From JBBSHJ01 sp038253135 (GTDB lineage Bacteria > Actinomycetota > Actinomycetes > Mycobacteriales > QHCD01): a DNA stretch of 64,000 nucleotides. This document shows positions 33,995 through 45,456 of this stretch, piece by piece. Each line of letters begins with the position of its first letter. The stretch's first letter is position 1. The position numbers and the translations under genes are program-made. The stretch covers positions 12,711 through 76,710 of the forward strand of contig JBBSHJ010000003.1 of assembly GCA_038253135.1 (NCBI GenBank). Reading direction: 5' to 3'. The notes beneath the pieces are model-generated. The model searched no databases. It had not been told where the DNA came from and saw only the letters and a list, made by a program, of their open reading frames with translations.

Positions 33995-35143
33995 TCAGCC
34001 GAGGGCGGGCCATTCGAAGGTGGTCTGCAGGACCTGGGTCCGGCCGTTTCGCGCGGCGCGGTATCCGGCCTCGATGATCTCCACCACGTGGCGGGCGTGC
34101 TCGGCTGTGACCGGCGACGCCTTGTCCTCCCGGATCCAGTCGACGAGCTGCATCACGTCCTCGTAGACGTGCGCCTCGTCCATCGCTACGTGCTCACCGA
34201 CCACGTGCGGGAGTGATGCTTGCGCGCCGGCGATACCTCCGCCGTACTCATCGGACCGGGCCTTGAGCGGGTAGTCCATTGGAGCGCCGTTGAGGTTGAA
34301 TCCGTCGATCATTCCCGCCGTGCCGAAATACCGGCCGGAGAACCATGCGTTGTCGCTACCGGCCGCGGTGCCGTACGCGAGCGCGAACATGCTGGCCCCG
34401 AAATCGATGAGGACGCCGGTGTTGTCGTCCGCCTCGGTGACGATGCGCTCACCTCTGAATTCGCGCTCGGGGACCGCGATGCCGGAGAACCCGGTGACCC
34501 GCAGCGCCGGTCCCAGCACGCTGGTGAGGCCGTGCAGGGAGTAGACGGTCATGTCATACATCGGTCCGCCGCCGGGCGAGCGAAAATACCAGCCCGGGTT
34601 GATGGCGCCGAGCTCGCCGGACGCCCGCTCCGGCTCGTCGAGGTGGTAGCTGCCGAAGGCCGCGCCGGCGATCGCCCACGTCGGCGTACCGATCTCACCG
34701 TCCGCGATCGCCTGGCGCGCCGCCTGCACGTGCGGGCGCAGCACCTCGCCGGGCGACGCCACGATCCGCAGATCCTTGGCCGCGGCGAGGTCGATCAGCT
34801 CGGTGGCCGCGGCCGCGGTGGTGGTGATCGTCTTGTTGACGTGCAGGTGCTTGCCGGCCTCGAGCGCCAGCCGGCCATGCTCGTGGTGCAGGCCGATGGG
34901 CGAGGCGATCGACACCGCGTCGACGTCGCCGCGCGCGAGCAACTCGTCGTACCCGGTGTAGGCGTGCGGGATGCCGTAACGGTCGGCGAGCGCCTGGGCG
35001 CGGCCGGGCACCGGATCGCAGATCGCCTGGATTTGCACGTGGTTGGCGACATCGGGCCGGCTCAGATGCGGAACGATGCCGCGCTGCGCGATGGTGCCCG
35101 CGCCGACGACGCCGAGCCGCACCGGGCCTGCTGACCTGGTCAT
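33995..35143 (-). CDS. Gfo/Idh/MocA-family oxidoreductase
   Basis: NAD(P)-dependent dehydrogenase of 382 residues. N-terminal Rossmann fold (LGVVGAGTIAQRG), the DAVSIASPIGLHHEH strand-loop and the catalytic-lysine motif as HVNKTITTT in place of the usual EKP. The C-terminal domain has GGGPMYDMTVYSLHGLTSVLG. It likely oxidises a cyclic sugar or inositol derivative. Divergent from the epimerase-like gene, with which it may share a promoter region and a sugar pathway. Confidence 0.9.
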   Translation of the reverse strand: MTRSAGPVRLGVVGAGTIAQRGIVPHLSRPDVANHVQIQAICDPVPGRAQALADRYGIPHAYTGYDELLARGDVDAVSIASPIGLHHEHGRLALEAGKHLHVNKTITTTAAAATELIDLAAAKDLRIVASPGEVLRPHVQAARQAIADGEIGTPTWAIAGAAFGSYHLDEPERASGELGAINPGWYFRSPGGGPMYDMTVYSLHGLTSVLGPALRVTGFSGIAVPEREFRGERIVTEADDNTGVLIDFGASMFALAYGTAAGSDNAWFSGRYFGTAGMIDGFNLNGAPMDYPLKARSDEYGGGIAGAQASLPHVVGEHVAMDEAHVYEDVMQLVDWIREDKASPVTAEHARHVVEIIEAGYRAARNGRTQVLQTTFEWPALG

Positions 35144-35275
35144 GGCGCCCGATCGTAGGCTCCGGACGCTGCAGCCAGGTCGATGCTTCCACTATCGGCC
35201 GCCGACCGCGGGACCGGGAGGCGTCCACGCCAACTAGGCTCGGAGATCAGGTCGGATGTGGCGAAAGGATGGACG

Positions 35276-36265
35276 ATGCCAGCGCTCAAGGTGCTCTTCA
35301 TCGGTGGGTCGGGGATTATCAGCTCGGCCTGCGTACCGCGCGCGCTCGAGGTCGGGCACGACGTCACCGTCCTCAATCGCGGGCAATCGCACACGCGGCC
35401 GTTGCCCGACGGCGTTGCGACGATCACCGCCGACATCAGGGACTCCGGCAGCGCGCGGGAAGCCTTGGCCGGTAAGGATTTCGACGTCGTGTGCGAGTTC
35501 GTCGCCTTCGTGCCCGATCACGTGCAGACTGACCTCGACCTGTTCCGGGACAAGGTGCGCCAGTACGTCTTCATCAGCTCGGCATCGGCGTACCAGAAGC
35601 CGGTCGGCCGGCTGCCCATCGTCGAGTCGACGCCCCTGCGCAACCCCTTCTGGCAGTATTCCCGCGACAAGATCGCCTGCGAGGACCTGCTGGTACGCCG
35701 CTACCGGGACGACGGTTTCCCCGCCACGATCGTGCGGCCGTCGCACACCTACGATCGCACCGCCATCCCGGTGACGGGCAACTGGACGACGATCGACCGG
35801 ATGCGCCGCGGCGACCCGGTCGTCGTGCACGGGGACGGTACGTCGCTGTGGCACCTCACGCATCACACGGATTTCGCGCACGCCTTCACCGGGCTGCTCG
35901 GCAACCCGCAGGCGATCGGCGACAGCTTCCACATCACCGGAGACGAGGTGCTGACCTGGGACCAGATCTACACCGAGCTCGCGCTGGCGGCCGGCGTCTC
36001 CGGGCCCACGCTGGTGCACGTCGCCTCCGATGCGATCGCGGCGATCGCTCCACAGTGGGGGCCGGGACTGGTCGGGGACAAGGCGCATTCGGTGGTCTTC
36101 GACAACGCCAAGGTCAAGAGCATCGTCCCGGACTACGCGGCCACGGTGCCGTTCGCCGCCGGGGCAAGGGAAATCGTCGATTGGTACGACGCCGAGAAGT
36201 CTCGGCGGACGATCGACGACGAGACCAACACGGTGATGGACACGCTGGTCAAGCAATACGGGTGA
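35276..36265 (+). CDS. NAD-dependent epimerase/dehydratase (extended SDR)
   Basis: Atypical extended short-chain dehydrogenase of 329 residues with a modified glycine motif (VLFIGGSGIISSACVP) and VLNRGQSH at the end of strand 2, like mRNA-binding/CSP41-type SDRs. The canonical YxxxK is replaced by the region WQYSRDKIACED (Tyr and Lys present as YSRDK). The ATG at 35276 follows GAAAGGAT. It probably acts on a nucleotide-sugar or sugar acid; paired divergently with the Gfo/Idh/MocA gene. Confidence 0.85.
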   Translation: MPALKVLFIGGSGIISSACVPRALEVGHDVTVLNRGQSHTRPLPDGVATITADIRDSGSAREALAGKDFDVVCEFVAFVPDHVQTDLDLFRDKVRQYVFISSASAYQKPVGRLPIVESTPLRNPFWQYSRDKIACEDLLVRRYRDDGFPATIVRPSHTYDRTAIPVTGNWTTIDRMRRGDPVVVHGDGTSLWHLTHHTDFAHAFTGLLGNPQAIGDSFHITGDEVLTWDQIYTELALAAGVSGPTLVHVASDAIAAIAPQWGPGLVGDKAHSVVFDNAKVKSIVPDYAATVPFAAGAREIVDWYDAEKSRRTIDDETNTVMDTLVKQYG

Positions 36266-36272
36266 GGCTACC

Positions 36273-36694
36273 GTGGCGCGCTGGGTCTGCCCGCGGTGTG
36301 ATCGAGAATTCGACCGTGTCAGGCAGTCCCACATCTGCGTTCCGGCGGGCACGGTCGACGACACATTCGCCGGCAAGCCCGACGCCGTCAGGGCGGCGTA
36401 CGACGTCATCATCGCGCACCTGCGCGCCCTCGGGCCGGTGCACGAGGATGCGGTCAAGGTCGGGGTCTTCCTCAAGCACGACAGGAAGTTTGCCGAGCTC
36501 CGCCCGACAGCCGATCGCTCGGCATCGGATTCTCGGTGTCTCGTCCGATCGACGACCCGCACTTGCGGCGTCCCTACCCGGCCGGCGGAGGGCGGCACTG
36601 GCACATGACCCGAGTGCGCTCCGCCGAAGAGGTCGACGCGGTGCTGCTCGCGTGGTTGACGGAGGCGTACGACGACGCCGGCGGCCCGGACTGA
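36273..36694 (+). pseudogene. DUF5655-family gene broken by a frameshift
   Basis: The GTG at 36273 starts a zinc-ribbon-like N-terminus (RWVCPRCDREF, SHICVP) followed by the DUF5655 core (IIAHLRALGPVHEDAVKVG, DRKFAELRP). At about 36510-36525 the meaningful reading moves by one base to LGIGFSVSRPIDDPH, HWHMTRVRSAEEVDAVL and ends with TGA at 36692-36694. One base is missing relative to an intact gene. Read in its first frame alone it would stop at 36608 with a meaningless tail. Confidence 0.75.
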
Positions 36695-37091
36695 TCCAGG
36701 CCTGGAGAATTCATGCTCGGACCGTTCGACCAATCGTCGTGCGTCGCAAGAACACGGTCGGTGGGGAGTGGATTGTTCTGCTCTGCCTTGCGGGGCATTG
36801 GGTAGTTGTCCACCCTCGTGGGCAGAGGCGAAGGTGCGGAGGGGTTATCTGGCGGCGGTGGTGTCGAATCCCGACGCGGTGCGCACAGAACCGCGCTGGG
36901 GTCGATGCCTGGTCCTTGCTCGGGTGGCAGCAGCTTGCCGACCGCCGCAATTCCGCCACAAACCGCGGCTGACCTTACCACAAGTGCGCCAGGACGTAGG
37001 TACGCGCGGCCGCCTGTGGATGACGAATCCCCTTTTCCACAAGCAGAACCAGAGCCAGCAATTGTCAGACGCCGGAAGTAGAATCGAAGCC
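36695..37091. other. Gene-free leader region before the HNH gene
   Basis: About 400 bases with no supportable gene. Near the end, TTGTCA (37062) and TAGAAT (37079) resemble promoter boxes but with an 11-base gap. The TAGAAT ends only 7 bases before the HNH ATG, as in leaderless transcripts. Confidence 0.5.
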
Positions 37092-38561
37092 ATGAGCGAG
37101 AATGCTGGGCCGAGGCCACGACCGGATGGCGCCCGGCCGGCCGGTGGCACACGGTCGCTGTCGTCGTCGGAGGCGGCGGCGTTGCTAACGCGATTGGTTG
37201 AGGCGGCGCCGACTGATCTGCTGTCCGGGATCCTCGCTGTGCTCGCTGCGGTCGATCCGCCGCCAGATCAGGCGGCGCGGATCGATGTGATCACCGCCGC
37301 GGAGAAGCTCAAGGGCGCGGCGACCGCGGTGCAGGTCCGCGCCACCGTCGCATTCGCGAGCACCCAAGCCGACCGGGACCGGTCGCGGGGGGTCGATCCG
37401 GCAGCGACCTCGCGGGTCGTCGGAGCGCAGGTCGGACTGGCCCGCAGACAGTCCCCGACGTCGGGGTCGCGGTTCGTCGGCGCGGCACGAGCGTGGGCAA
37501 CCGAAATGCCGCAGACAATGACGGCCCTGACAGCCGGCGCGACCGGTGAGCGGACCGCGACGACAATGGTCGCGGAGACTGCGGCACTCAGCCTGGCCGA
37601 CCGGCAGGCCGTCGACGCCGAGATCGGTCCGCGGCTCGGCGAAATGTCGCATCGACGGGTGGGCGACGCCGCCCGGGCGGTCGCGGCCCGCCTGGACCCG
37701 GATGCGGTGATGCGCAAGATCGCAATGGCCGAGGCCGACCGGCACGTGTCGGTCCGGGCCGCGCCGGATGCGATGGTGTGGCTCTCGGCGCTGGTGCCGG
37801 TGGCGGCTGGGGTGGCCGCCTTCGCCGCGTTGCAGCGGGGCTGGACCAAGGCCAACCGCGCCGGCGATTCCCGCGGCCGCGGGCAATACCTCGCGGACCG
37901 GCTCATCGAGCTGCTCACCGGGCGGGCCGCCGGCAGCGACGTCGGTGTCGACATCGGGCTGGTGATGAACGAGACCACGCTGTTCGGTGGTGATCACACA
38001 CCGGCACGGATCGAGGGGTACGGCCCGATTCCAGCCGAGTTGGCCCGCCGTCTGGCCAAAGGCACGTCGGGTCAAGCAGCACCGGGCGCGCGCGAGCGGC
38101 GCCGCGGCCGTTCCTGGATCCGCCGCTTTTATACGCACCCGAAATCCGGCGCGCTGGTCGGCATGGACAGCAAGGCCCGCTGCTTCACCGGCGCGCTCCG
38201 TGATCTGGTCATCATCCGCGACCAGCGATGCCGCACACCATTCTGCGATGCCCCGATCCGCCACGCCGACCACCTCGTGCCCGCCCGCTGTGACGGCGTC
38301 ACTGCCATCGGCAACGGGCAGGGCCTCTGCGAACGCTGCAACTACACCAAGGAACACCCCGACTGGCACACCACCCGCGCCGAAAACCCCAGCACCGGAC
38401 ACCACTCCAGCCGGATCACCACCCCCACCGGACACACCTATGACTCCACCGCGCCGCCCATCCTCGGCGAGGGCGCAGAACACGCCGATCCGTCCCGTAT
38501 CAAGGCTCGTGCGACTCCACCACGGCGCGATACTGCGACCTCCGCAAGCCCGGCGGCGTAG
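37092..38561 (+). CDS. DUF222/HNH endonuclease domain protein (13E12-repeat family)
   Basis: Protein of 489 residues: a long helical DUF222 region (about 1-330) and a C-terminal HNH nuclease motif (CRTPFCDAPIRHADHLVP, with GQGLCERCNYTKEHPDW). The HNH residues appear intact. This family is multi-copy in many actinobacteria and is often tied to mobile DNA, though its role is unsettled. The ATG at 37092 is preferred; the frame is open upstream but the extension is featureless. No partner genes are nearby. Confidence 0.9.
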   Translation: MSENAGPRPRPDGARPAGGTRSLSSSEAAALLTRLVEAAPTDLLSGILAVLAAVDPPPDQAARIDVITAAEKLKGAATAVQVRATVAFASTQADRDRSRGVDPAATSRVVGAQVGLARRQSPTSGSRFVGAARAWATEMPQTMTALTAGATGERTATTMVAETAALSLADRQAVDAEIGPRLGEMSHRRVGDAARAVAARLDPDAVMRKIAMAEADRHVSVRAAPDAMVWLSALVPVAAGVAAFAALQRGWTKANRAGDSRGRGQYLADRLIELLTGRAAGSDVGVDIGLVMNETTLFGGDHTPARIEGYGPIPAELARRLAKGTSGQAAPGARERRRGRSWIRRFYTHPKSGALVGMDSKARCFTGALRDLVIIRDQRCRTPFCDAPIRHADHLVPARCDGVTAIGNGQGLCERCNYTKEHPDWHTTRAENPSTGHHSSRITTPTGHTYDSTAPPILGEGAEHADPSRIKARATPPRRDTATSASPAA

Positions 38562-38614
38562 ACGCCGGAGCTCTAGCCGCCGAGCACGTCGGCACACCGA
38601 TGGCAGCGCCTGTC

Positions 38615-39145
38615 CTATTCGGACTCGCCGCGAGCGTCGTCGCGCTGCTGTGGCCGGTGGGTCATCCGCCAGCGCATGGGCACGGCGTACCACACCGTCA
38701 CGCACACCGCGGCGACGCAACCGCCGATGACCGCGGCCGCGACCGCCCCTGCGACCACGTCGATGATCAGCGCGATCCCGCCGAGCACGGCGAGCAGCAG
38801 GAAGCCGAGACCGATCAGGGCGAGCCGGTTGGTCACGGCCACCAGCTCGCTCTTGCGGTGATGCCGAAAGACGATGCGGTGGATCGGCACCGGCGCGATC
38901 AGCAGGACCGCGGCGAGCGCGGCGGAGACCAGTGTCCCGAGATAGACGCCACGTTGAGCGGGGGACAGGGTGGTGAACCGTTGCTGGAACGCGATGCTCA
39001 GCAGGAAGGCGAAGAGGATCTGCACGCCGGCCTGAGCGACCCGCAGCTCCTGCAGCAGCTCGGAATAATTGCGGTCGATCCGCTCGGTCGGAGACTCGTT
39101 GGGACGGTCCTCGTCCCAGGGCTGCTCGTTCGGCGGCGGCGTCAC
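38615..39145 (-). CDS. DUF6328-family membrane protein
   Basis: Membrane protein of 176 residues. An acidic N-terminus (PPNEQPWDEDRPNESPTERI) leads to a helical stretch (LLQELRVAQAGVQILFAFLL), then about four helices, with a central RIVFRHHRKSELV loop. That order is the DUF6328 pattern. Function unknown. Convergent with the HNH gene. Confidence 0.82.
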   Translation of the reverse strand: MTPPPNEQPWDEDRPNESPTERIDRNYSELLQELRVAQAGVQILFAFLLSIAFQQRFTTLSPAQRGVYLGTLVSAALAAVLLIAPVPIHRIVFRHHRKSELVAVTNRLALIGLGFLLLAVLGGIALIIDVVAGAVAAAVIGGCVAAVCVTVWYAVPMRWRMTHRPQQRDDARGESE

Positions 39146-39412
39146 CTGTTCATCCTGACGGCAATCGCGGTGGACGGCGTCGTGACCTGCCCATTACGAT
39201 CCACGGCAATGCATAACGCGCCGATATAGGTCCGATCTCGCGCGCACTTCCCGCCGCCGTGCTGGCGCCGGAGTGCGGTCGAGCATCAGGGACCAGGTCC
39301 GCCACGGGCCAGCCCTCCGACCGCCGCCTCGGGCCGCCGTCGGAGCCTCCGGCTGACCCACTCGTTCGTGCTGCCGATCGCCGTGGCGCACGCTGACAAC
39401 GGAGACCTGCGC

Positions 39413-41276
39413 GTGTCCCCTCAGCCCACCTCCCTTGATCCGCACGCATCCGGCCGTCGCGACGCGCGCCGGACCGCGTTCCGGCTGCTGTTCCGGGCGT
39501 TCCCGCGGCGGACCTCACTGCTCCTGCTGCTGGCCGTGCTGGCCGGCCTCATGCCGTCCGTCTTCGCCGCCCTCGTCGGCGTCCTGATCCATCTGGCACC
39601 GGATGCTGCCGGTCGGGGCTTCGGCTCACCGGCCGGCCACCAGCTCATCCTCACCCTGGTCGCGATCGGGCTCGTGCTCGTGCTGCAGGAGATCGTGTCC
39701 GGCGCCGAATCGCTGATGTCCATCGACATGTACCGACGGTTCGACGGCTACCTTTTCGGCCGGTTGATCGAGCTGACGACCCGCTGGGACGACCTCGACC
39801 TCTTCGACGACCCGGAGAAGGCGGCACAGGTCGATCGCGCCCGCCGCATCGCCGATTACGGGCCCGGCGAGTTCGTCAGCGGAATGCAGACGAAATATGC
39901 CAGCCGCGCGGGCGGGATCGCGTCGGCGATCCTGCTGGCCACGGTCGTGCCCTGGTACTACATTCTCGCGATCGTCCTTCCGTTGACGATCATCTGGGTC
40001 GCGTTGTCCTACGCCCTGCAGGCCAGTCACTATCGCGCCGACCCGTTCTGGGCCAATCCGCTGCGCCGCGCGAACTACCTGCAGCGCATCGGACTCCTGC
40101 CCGAATGGGCGAAAGAGGTGCGGATCTTCGGTCTGGTCGGCTGGATCACCGACCGCTACAGCACCGAGTGGCGCCGCGTGATCGAGACGCTGCAAGAGTC
40201 CCGCCGCGCCGACCGGGGCATGCTGCTGGCCTGGACCGCCGGGCTGCTGCTGGCGAATGCCGCCGCGTTGGCGCTGCTCGTGCGGTCCGCCTGGATCGGC
40301 GCGATGTCGGTCGCCGCACTCGCCGTCGCGGTCCAGGCGTTCCTGGGTCTCGCCGCCCTCGCCAGCCAGAACGGTGACGTCTGGATCGAGAACGGCGCGG
40401 CGGCGATGCCGGAGCTGGTGAAATACCAGGCTCTGATCGATTCGCGAGCCAGCGCACCGGCTCGTCGTACCGACGTTTCCGGCCCGCTGCCGCGTGATTC
40501 CCTCTCCTTCGACGGGGTCGGTTTCACCTATCCCGGACGTGCCTCTGCGCTCTTCGAGTCCTTCGACCTGAGGATCGAGGCGGGTACGTCGCTGGCGATC
40601 GTGGGCCTGAACGGCGCGGGCAAGACCACGCTGGCAAAACTGCTGACCGGGCTGTGCCGGCCCGATCACGGCCGGATCGCCGTGGACGGCGTCGATCTGG
40701 CCGATCTCGATATGCATGTGTGGCGCCGCTCGGTGGCGGCGATCTTCCAGGACTTCACGCGCTACGAGCTCTCCGCGAGAGACAACATCGCTTTCGGGGC
40801 GGTCGATTCGCTCGGCCAACGCGGGCTGGACGACCGGCTGGTCAGCGCCGGCCGCGACGCCGGAGCGCGCGACGTACTCGAACGACTGCCACATGGGCTC
40901 GACACCGTCCTGTCTCGCCGCTTTCCCGGCGGGGTCGACCTTTCCGGCGGCCAGTGGCAGCGGATCGCCCTTGCCCGGGCATTGATGGCAACGGCCAACG
41001 GCGCGCGGGTCCTGGTGCTCGACGAGCCGACGGCGCACCTCGATGTCCGTGCGGAGGTGGATCTCTTCGACCGCTTTCTCGAGCTCACCCACGGGCTCAC
41101 GACCGTGCTGATCTCGCACCGATTCTCGACCGTACGGCGGGCCGACCGCATCGTCGTCCTCGAGCACGGACGGGTGATCGAGGACGGAAGTCACGACGAG
41201 TTGGTGGCCCATAACGGCCGGTACGCCGCGATGTTCCGATTGCAGGCCGAGCGATACCGCCGCGCTGGCGACGTCG

Positions 41277-41284
<8 letters not shown>
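39413..41284 (+). CDS. ABC exporter half-transporter 1 (permease-ATPase fusion)
   Basis: Type IV ABC exporter half of about 623 residues. N-terminal membrane domain has roughly six helices (about residues 35-330). ATPase domain: Walker A (GLNGAGKTTLAKLL), Q-loop (AIFQDFTRYEL), signature (LSGGQWQRIALARALM), Walker B (VLVLDEPTAHLD), switch (ISHRFSTVRRAD). GTG 39413 has GGAGA upstream; a GTG at 39368 is also in frame. It overlaps the next exporter gene by 8 bases, so the two form a heterodimer that exports a peptide, lipid or drug. Confidence 0.92.
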
Positions 41285-43091
<1,807 letters not shown>

Positions 43092-43125
43092 GCGATCGAG
43101 AGTGTGCGCGACGGCACCAGCGCGC

Positions 43126-43815
43126 TTAGATCGTTCGCTGCTCATGGTCGGACTCGTTGGCGAGGTGCCAGATCGTCCGGTGCGCCGCCCAGTCCTGCCA
43201 GTGCGATGCAAGCTCGGGTGCGGCCAGGATGTGCGCGGCATCGACCCGGTCGCCGTAGTACATCGCCGTGACGTCACCGGCCGTGACCCTGTGCGGAGGG
43301 GCCGCGTCGACGACGATCCGGTCGCCCGCCTGCAGGTGTCCTTCGCGGAGCACCCTCAGCAAGACGCCTGGACGGCGCGCGCGGGCGAACGCCCGGGGGA
43401 ATGCCGCGTCACCCATGCGCAGGCCCAGCTTCCAGCACGGCGTCCGCGGCTCGGTCACCTGCAGTATCGCCGTGCCCACCTGCCACCGCTCACCGATGAC
43501 CGCCGCCCTCAGATCCAGTCCTCTCGTGGTGAGGTTCTCGCCAAACGCGGCCGGCCCGAGCGCCCGGCCGAGCGAGGCGCTCCACCACTCGAGATCCTCC
43601 GACGCGTAGGCGTAGACCGCCTTGTCCGGACCGCCGTGGTTCTCCGGGTCGGACTGCTCGTCGCCCTCGAGATGCGTCGGCAGGACCGCGACCGGATGCG
43701 AGACCGGATGCTTGTCGATGCTCGAGCGCAGCTCCCGCCCGAGCCAGACGTAATCGCGGGGCAGGCCGACCTGCACCGAGACGATCTCGGGGTCGGCGGG
43801 GTCGCGTGAGGCCAT
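43126..43815 (-). CDS. MOSC-domain protein (YiiM-like)
   Basis: MOSC protein of 229 residues with the conserved Cys in EPRTPCWKLGLRMGD and the YiiM-type front (KHPV, GPDKAVYAYASEDL). MOSC proteins carry sulfur or bind molybdenum cofactor in reductive detoxification of hydroxylated compounds. The ATG at 43815 has GAGGAG 10 bases upstream; the much longer open frame upstream is not conserved. Confidence 0.9.
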   Translation of the reverse strand: MASRDPADPEIVSVQVGLPRDYVWLGRELRSSIDKHPVSHPVAVLPTHLEGDEQSDPENHGGPDKAVYAYASEDLEWWSASLGRALGPAAFGENLTTRGLDLRAAVIGERWQVGTAILQVTEPRTPCWKLGLRMGDAAFPRAFARARRPGVLLRVLREGHLQAGDRIVVDAAPPHRVTAGDVTAMYYGDRVDAAHILAAPELASHWQDWAAHRTIWHLANESDHEQRTI

Positions 43816-44219
43816 CCGGCAATGCTCCTCGCTCGCGCAAGCAGGGTGCTGGCCGGAGCACCGTGCCCGAGTGACCTCGTGCGAACGAGGATCGAGACAC
43901 TCCTTCCGGTGTCTCCGCGGTGCCGTACGGCGTCGTACCCGGCAAACCCGAAGGGATCCTCCATCTCGGCCTGCTGATCCCCGACCCGCTCCCGGGCCCG
44001 CCGCCACCACTCCCGACGGCATGCACCTGACGCGCAGGGCCACCGATCCGCCGACGATCGACGATCCGGCCATTGGTCTTTCCGGCGACGTGGTCGATCT
44101 CGTCAGGCGCACCCTGCAGGCGACGGCTACGGCACAGCCCGGTGGGCGATGGCGTGCGACCTTCCCGCTCGACTAGTGTCGTTGATATCGGGACACCAGC
44201 GGAAGGAACGCTTTCCACG
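43816..44219. other. Intergenic region with no supportable gene
   Basis: About 400 bases between divergent MOSC and aldo/keto reductase genes. A 50-codon plus-strand frame ending with TAG near 44174 (MHLTRRATDPPT to RATFPLD) has no recognised family. The rest looks like promoter DNA or decayed sequence. Confidence 0.45.
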
Positions 44220-45257
44220 ATGGAATATCGCACTCTCGGTGGCTCCGGCGCGGCCGTTTCCAACCAGTGCCTCGGCACCATGACCTTCGGCTCGGAGAGC
44301 GACGAGGCGGTGTCGCACGACCAGCTCGACCGGTTCCTGGACGTCGGCGGCAACTTCGTCGACACCGCCAATGTGTATTCCGGCGGTGAGTCGGAGTCGA
44401 TCATCGGTCGGTGGCTGGCGGCCCGCTCCGGCGCCCGCGACAACGTCGTACTGGCCACGAAGGGCCGTTTCCCGCAGGCCCCTGTCGGACAGAAACCGGA
44501 CCGTAACGCCGTCGGCGGCTCCCGGATCAATCTGGCCCGCGCGCTCGATGCGAGCCTGCGGCGCCTGCAGGCCGACTATGTCGACCTCTACCAGGTGCAC
44601 GCCTGGGATCCGCTCACGCCGATCGAGGAGACAGTGCGGTTCCTCGACGACGCGGTCAGCGCCGGCAAGATCCGCTACGCCGGTGTCAGCAACTACACCG
44701 GCTGGCAACTGCAGAAGGCGACGGACATCGCGCGGTTCCGCGGGTGGGCGCCGATCGTGACCCTGCAGCCGCAGTACAGCCTGCTGGTCCGGGACATCGA
44801 GCACGAGCTGGTCCCGGTGTGCGAGAACGAGAACATCGGCATGCTGCCGTGGTCACCGCTCGGCGGCGGCTGGCTGACCGGCAAGTACAAGCGCGACCAG
44901 GCCCCGACCGGCCCGACGCGGCTGGGGGAGGATCCCGAGCGGGGCATGGAGGCGTACGCCGCCCGCAACGCCGAGGAGCGCACCTGGCAGATCATCGACG
45001 CGGTGCAGACAATCGCGGAGAAGCGCGATGTCTCCATGGCCCAGGTGGCGCTTTCGTGGATCACCGACCGCCCGGCCGTGACGTCCACGATTCTCGGCGC
45101 ACGTACCGTGGCGCAGTTGAACGACAATCTCCGCGCGGCGGACCTGCATCTCGACGAGACCGAGACCCAGACCCTCGACGAGGTCAGCGCCCCGATCGTC
45201 GGTGACTACCCTTACGGGGAGGGCGGCGTCAACCAGCGAGCTCGCGCGATCGCCTGA
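44220..45257 (+). CDS. Aldo/keto reductase
   Basis: NADPH-dependent (alpha/beta)8 reductase of 345 residues. The tetrad is visible: Asp and Tyr in DTANVYSGG, Lys in LATKGRF, His in YQVHAWD. NADP-binding end: STILGARTVAQLNDNL. Close to the YajO/voltage-gated-channel-beta-like AKRs. The ATG has GGAAGGAA 12 bases upstream. A hairpin follows the stop by 17 bases. Substrate unknown. Confidence 0.93.
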   Translation: MEYRTLGGSGAAVSNQCLGTMTFGSESDEAVSHDQLDRFLDVGGNFVDTANVYSGGESESIIGRWLAARSGARDNVVLATKGRFPQAPVGQKPDRNAVGGSRINLARALDASLRRLQADYVDLYQVHAWDPLTPIEETVRFLDDAVSAGKIRYAGVSNYTGWQLQKATDIARFRGWAPIVTLQPQYSLLVRDIEHELVPVCENENIGMLPWSPLGGGWLTGKYKRDQAPTGPTRLGEDPERGMEAYAARNAEERTWQIIDAVQTIAEKRDVSMAQVALSWITDRPAVTSTILGARTVAQLNDNLRAADLHLDETETQTLDEVSAPIVGDYPYGEGGVNQRARAIA

Positions 45258-45273
45258 CCGGCACACAGCCTCA

Positions 45274-45317
45274 CTTTTGGCGGGTCTGCGTCGAATACGA
45301 CGTCAGTCCGCCAAAAG
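45274..45317. repeat. Long imperfect hairpin, terminator or REP-like palindrome
   Basis: CTTTTGGCGG (45274-45283) pairs perfectly with CCGCCAAAAG (45308-45317). Inside, CTGCGTCG pairs with CGACG and CAG around an AATA loop. It lies between the aldo/keto reductase stop and the transhydrogenase. Just after it, a G-rich stretch repeats GGGCAAGCGGGCGG twice (45325-45358). Confidence 0.6.
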
Positions 45318-45456
45318 GGGGCCGGGGCAAGCGGGCGGGGGCCGGGCAAGCGGGCGGGGCAGGGGGCTGGGCCGCAGCGTGACCCTTGCGCCGTCCCGTT
45401 CGAGGCGCGACCCTCTGACAGAGACCCGGCAGCAACGGTGCACAGCGGAGGCGGCA

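Noticed and set aside
39150..39412. Possible peptide precursor for the ABC exporter pair
   Set aside because: Only very short or featureless frames lie between the DUF6328 gene and the exporter; none has a leader or Cys/Ser-rich core.
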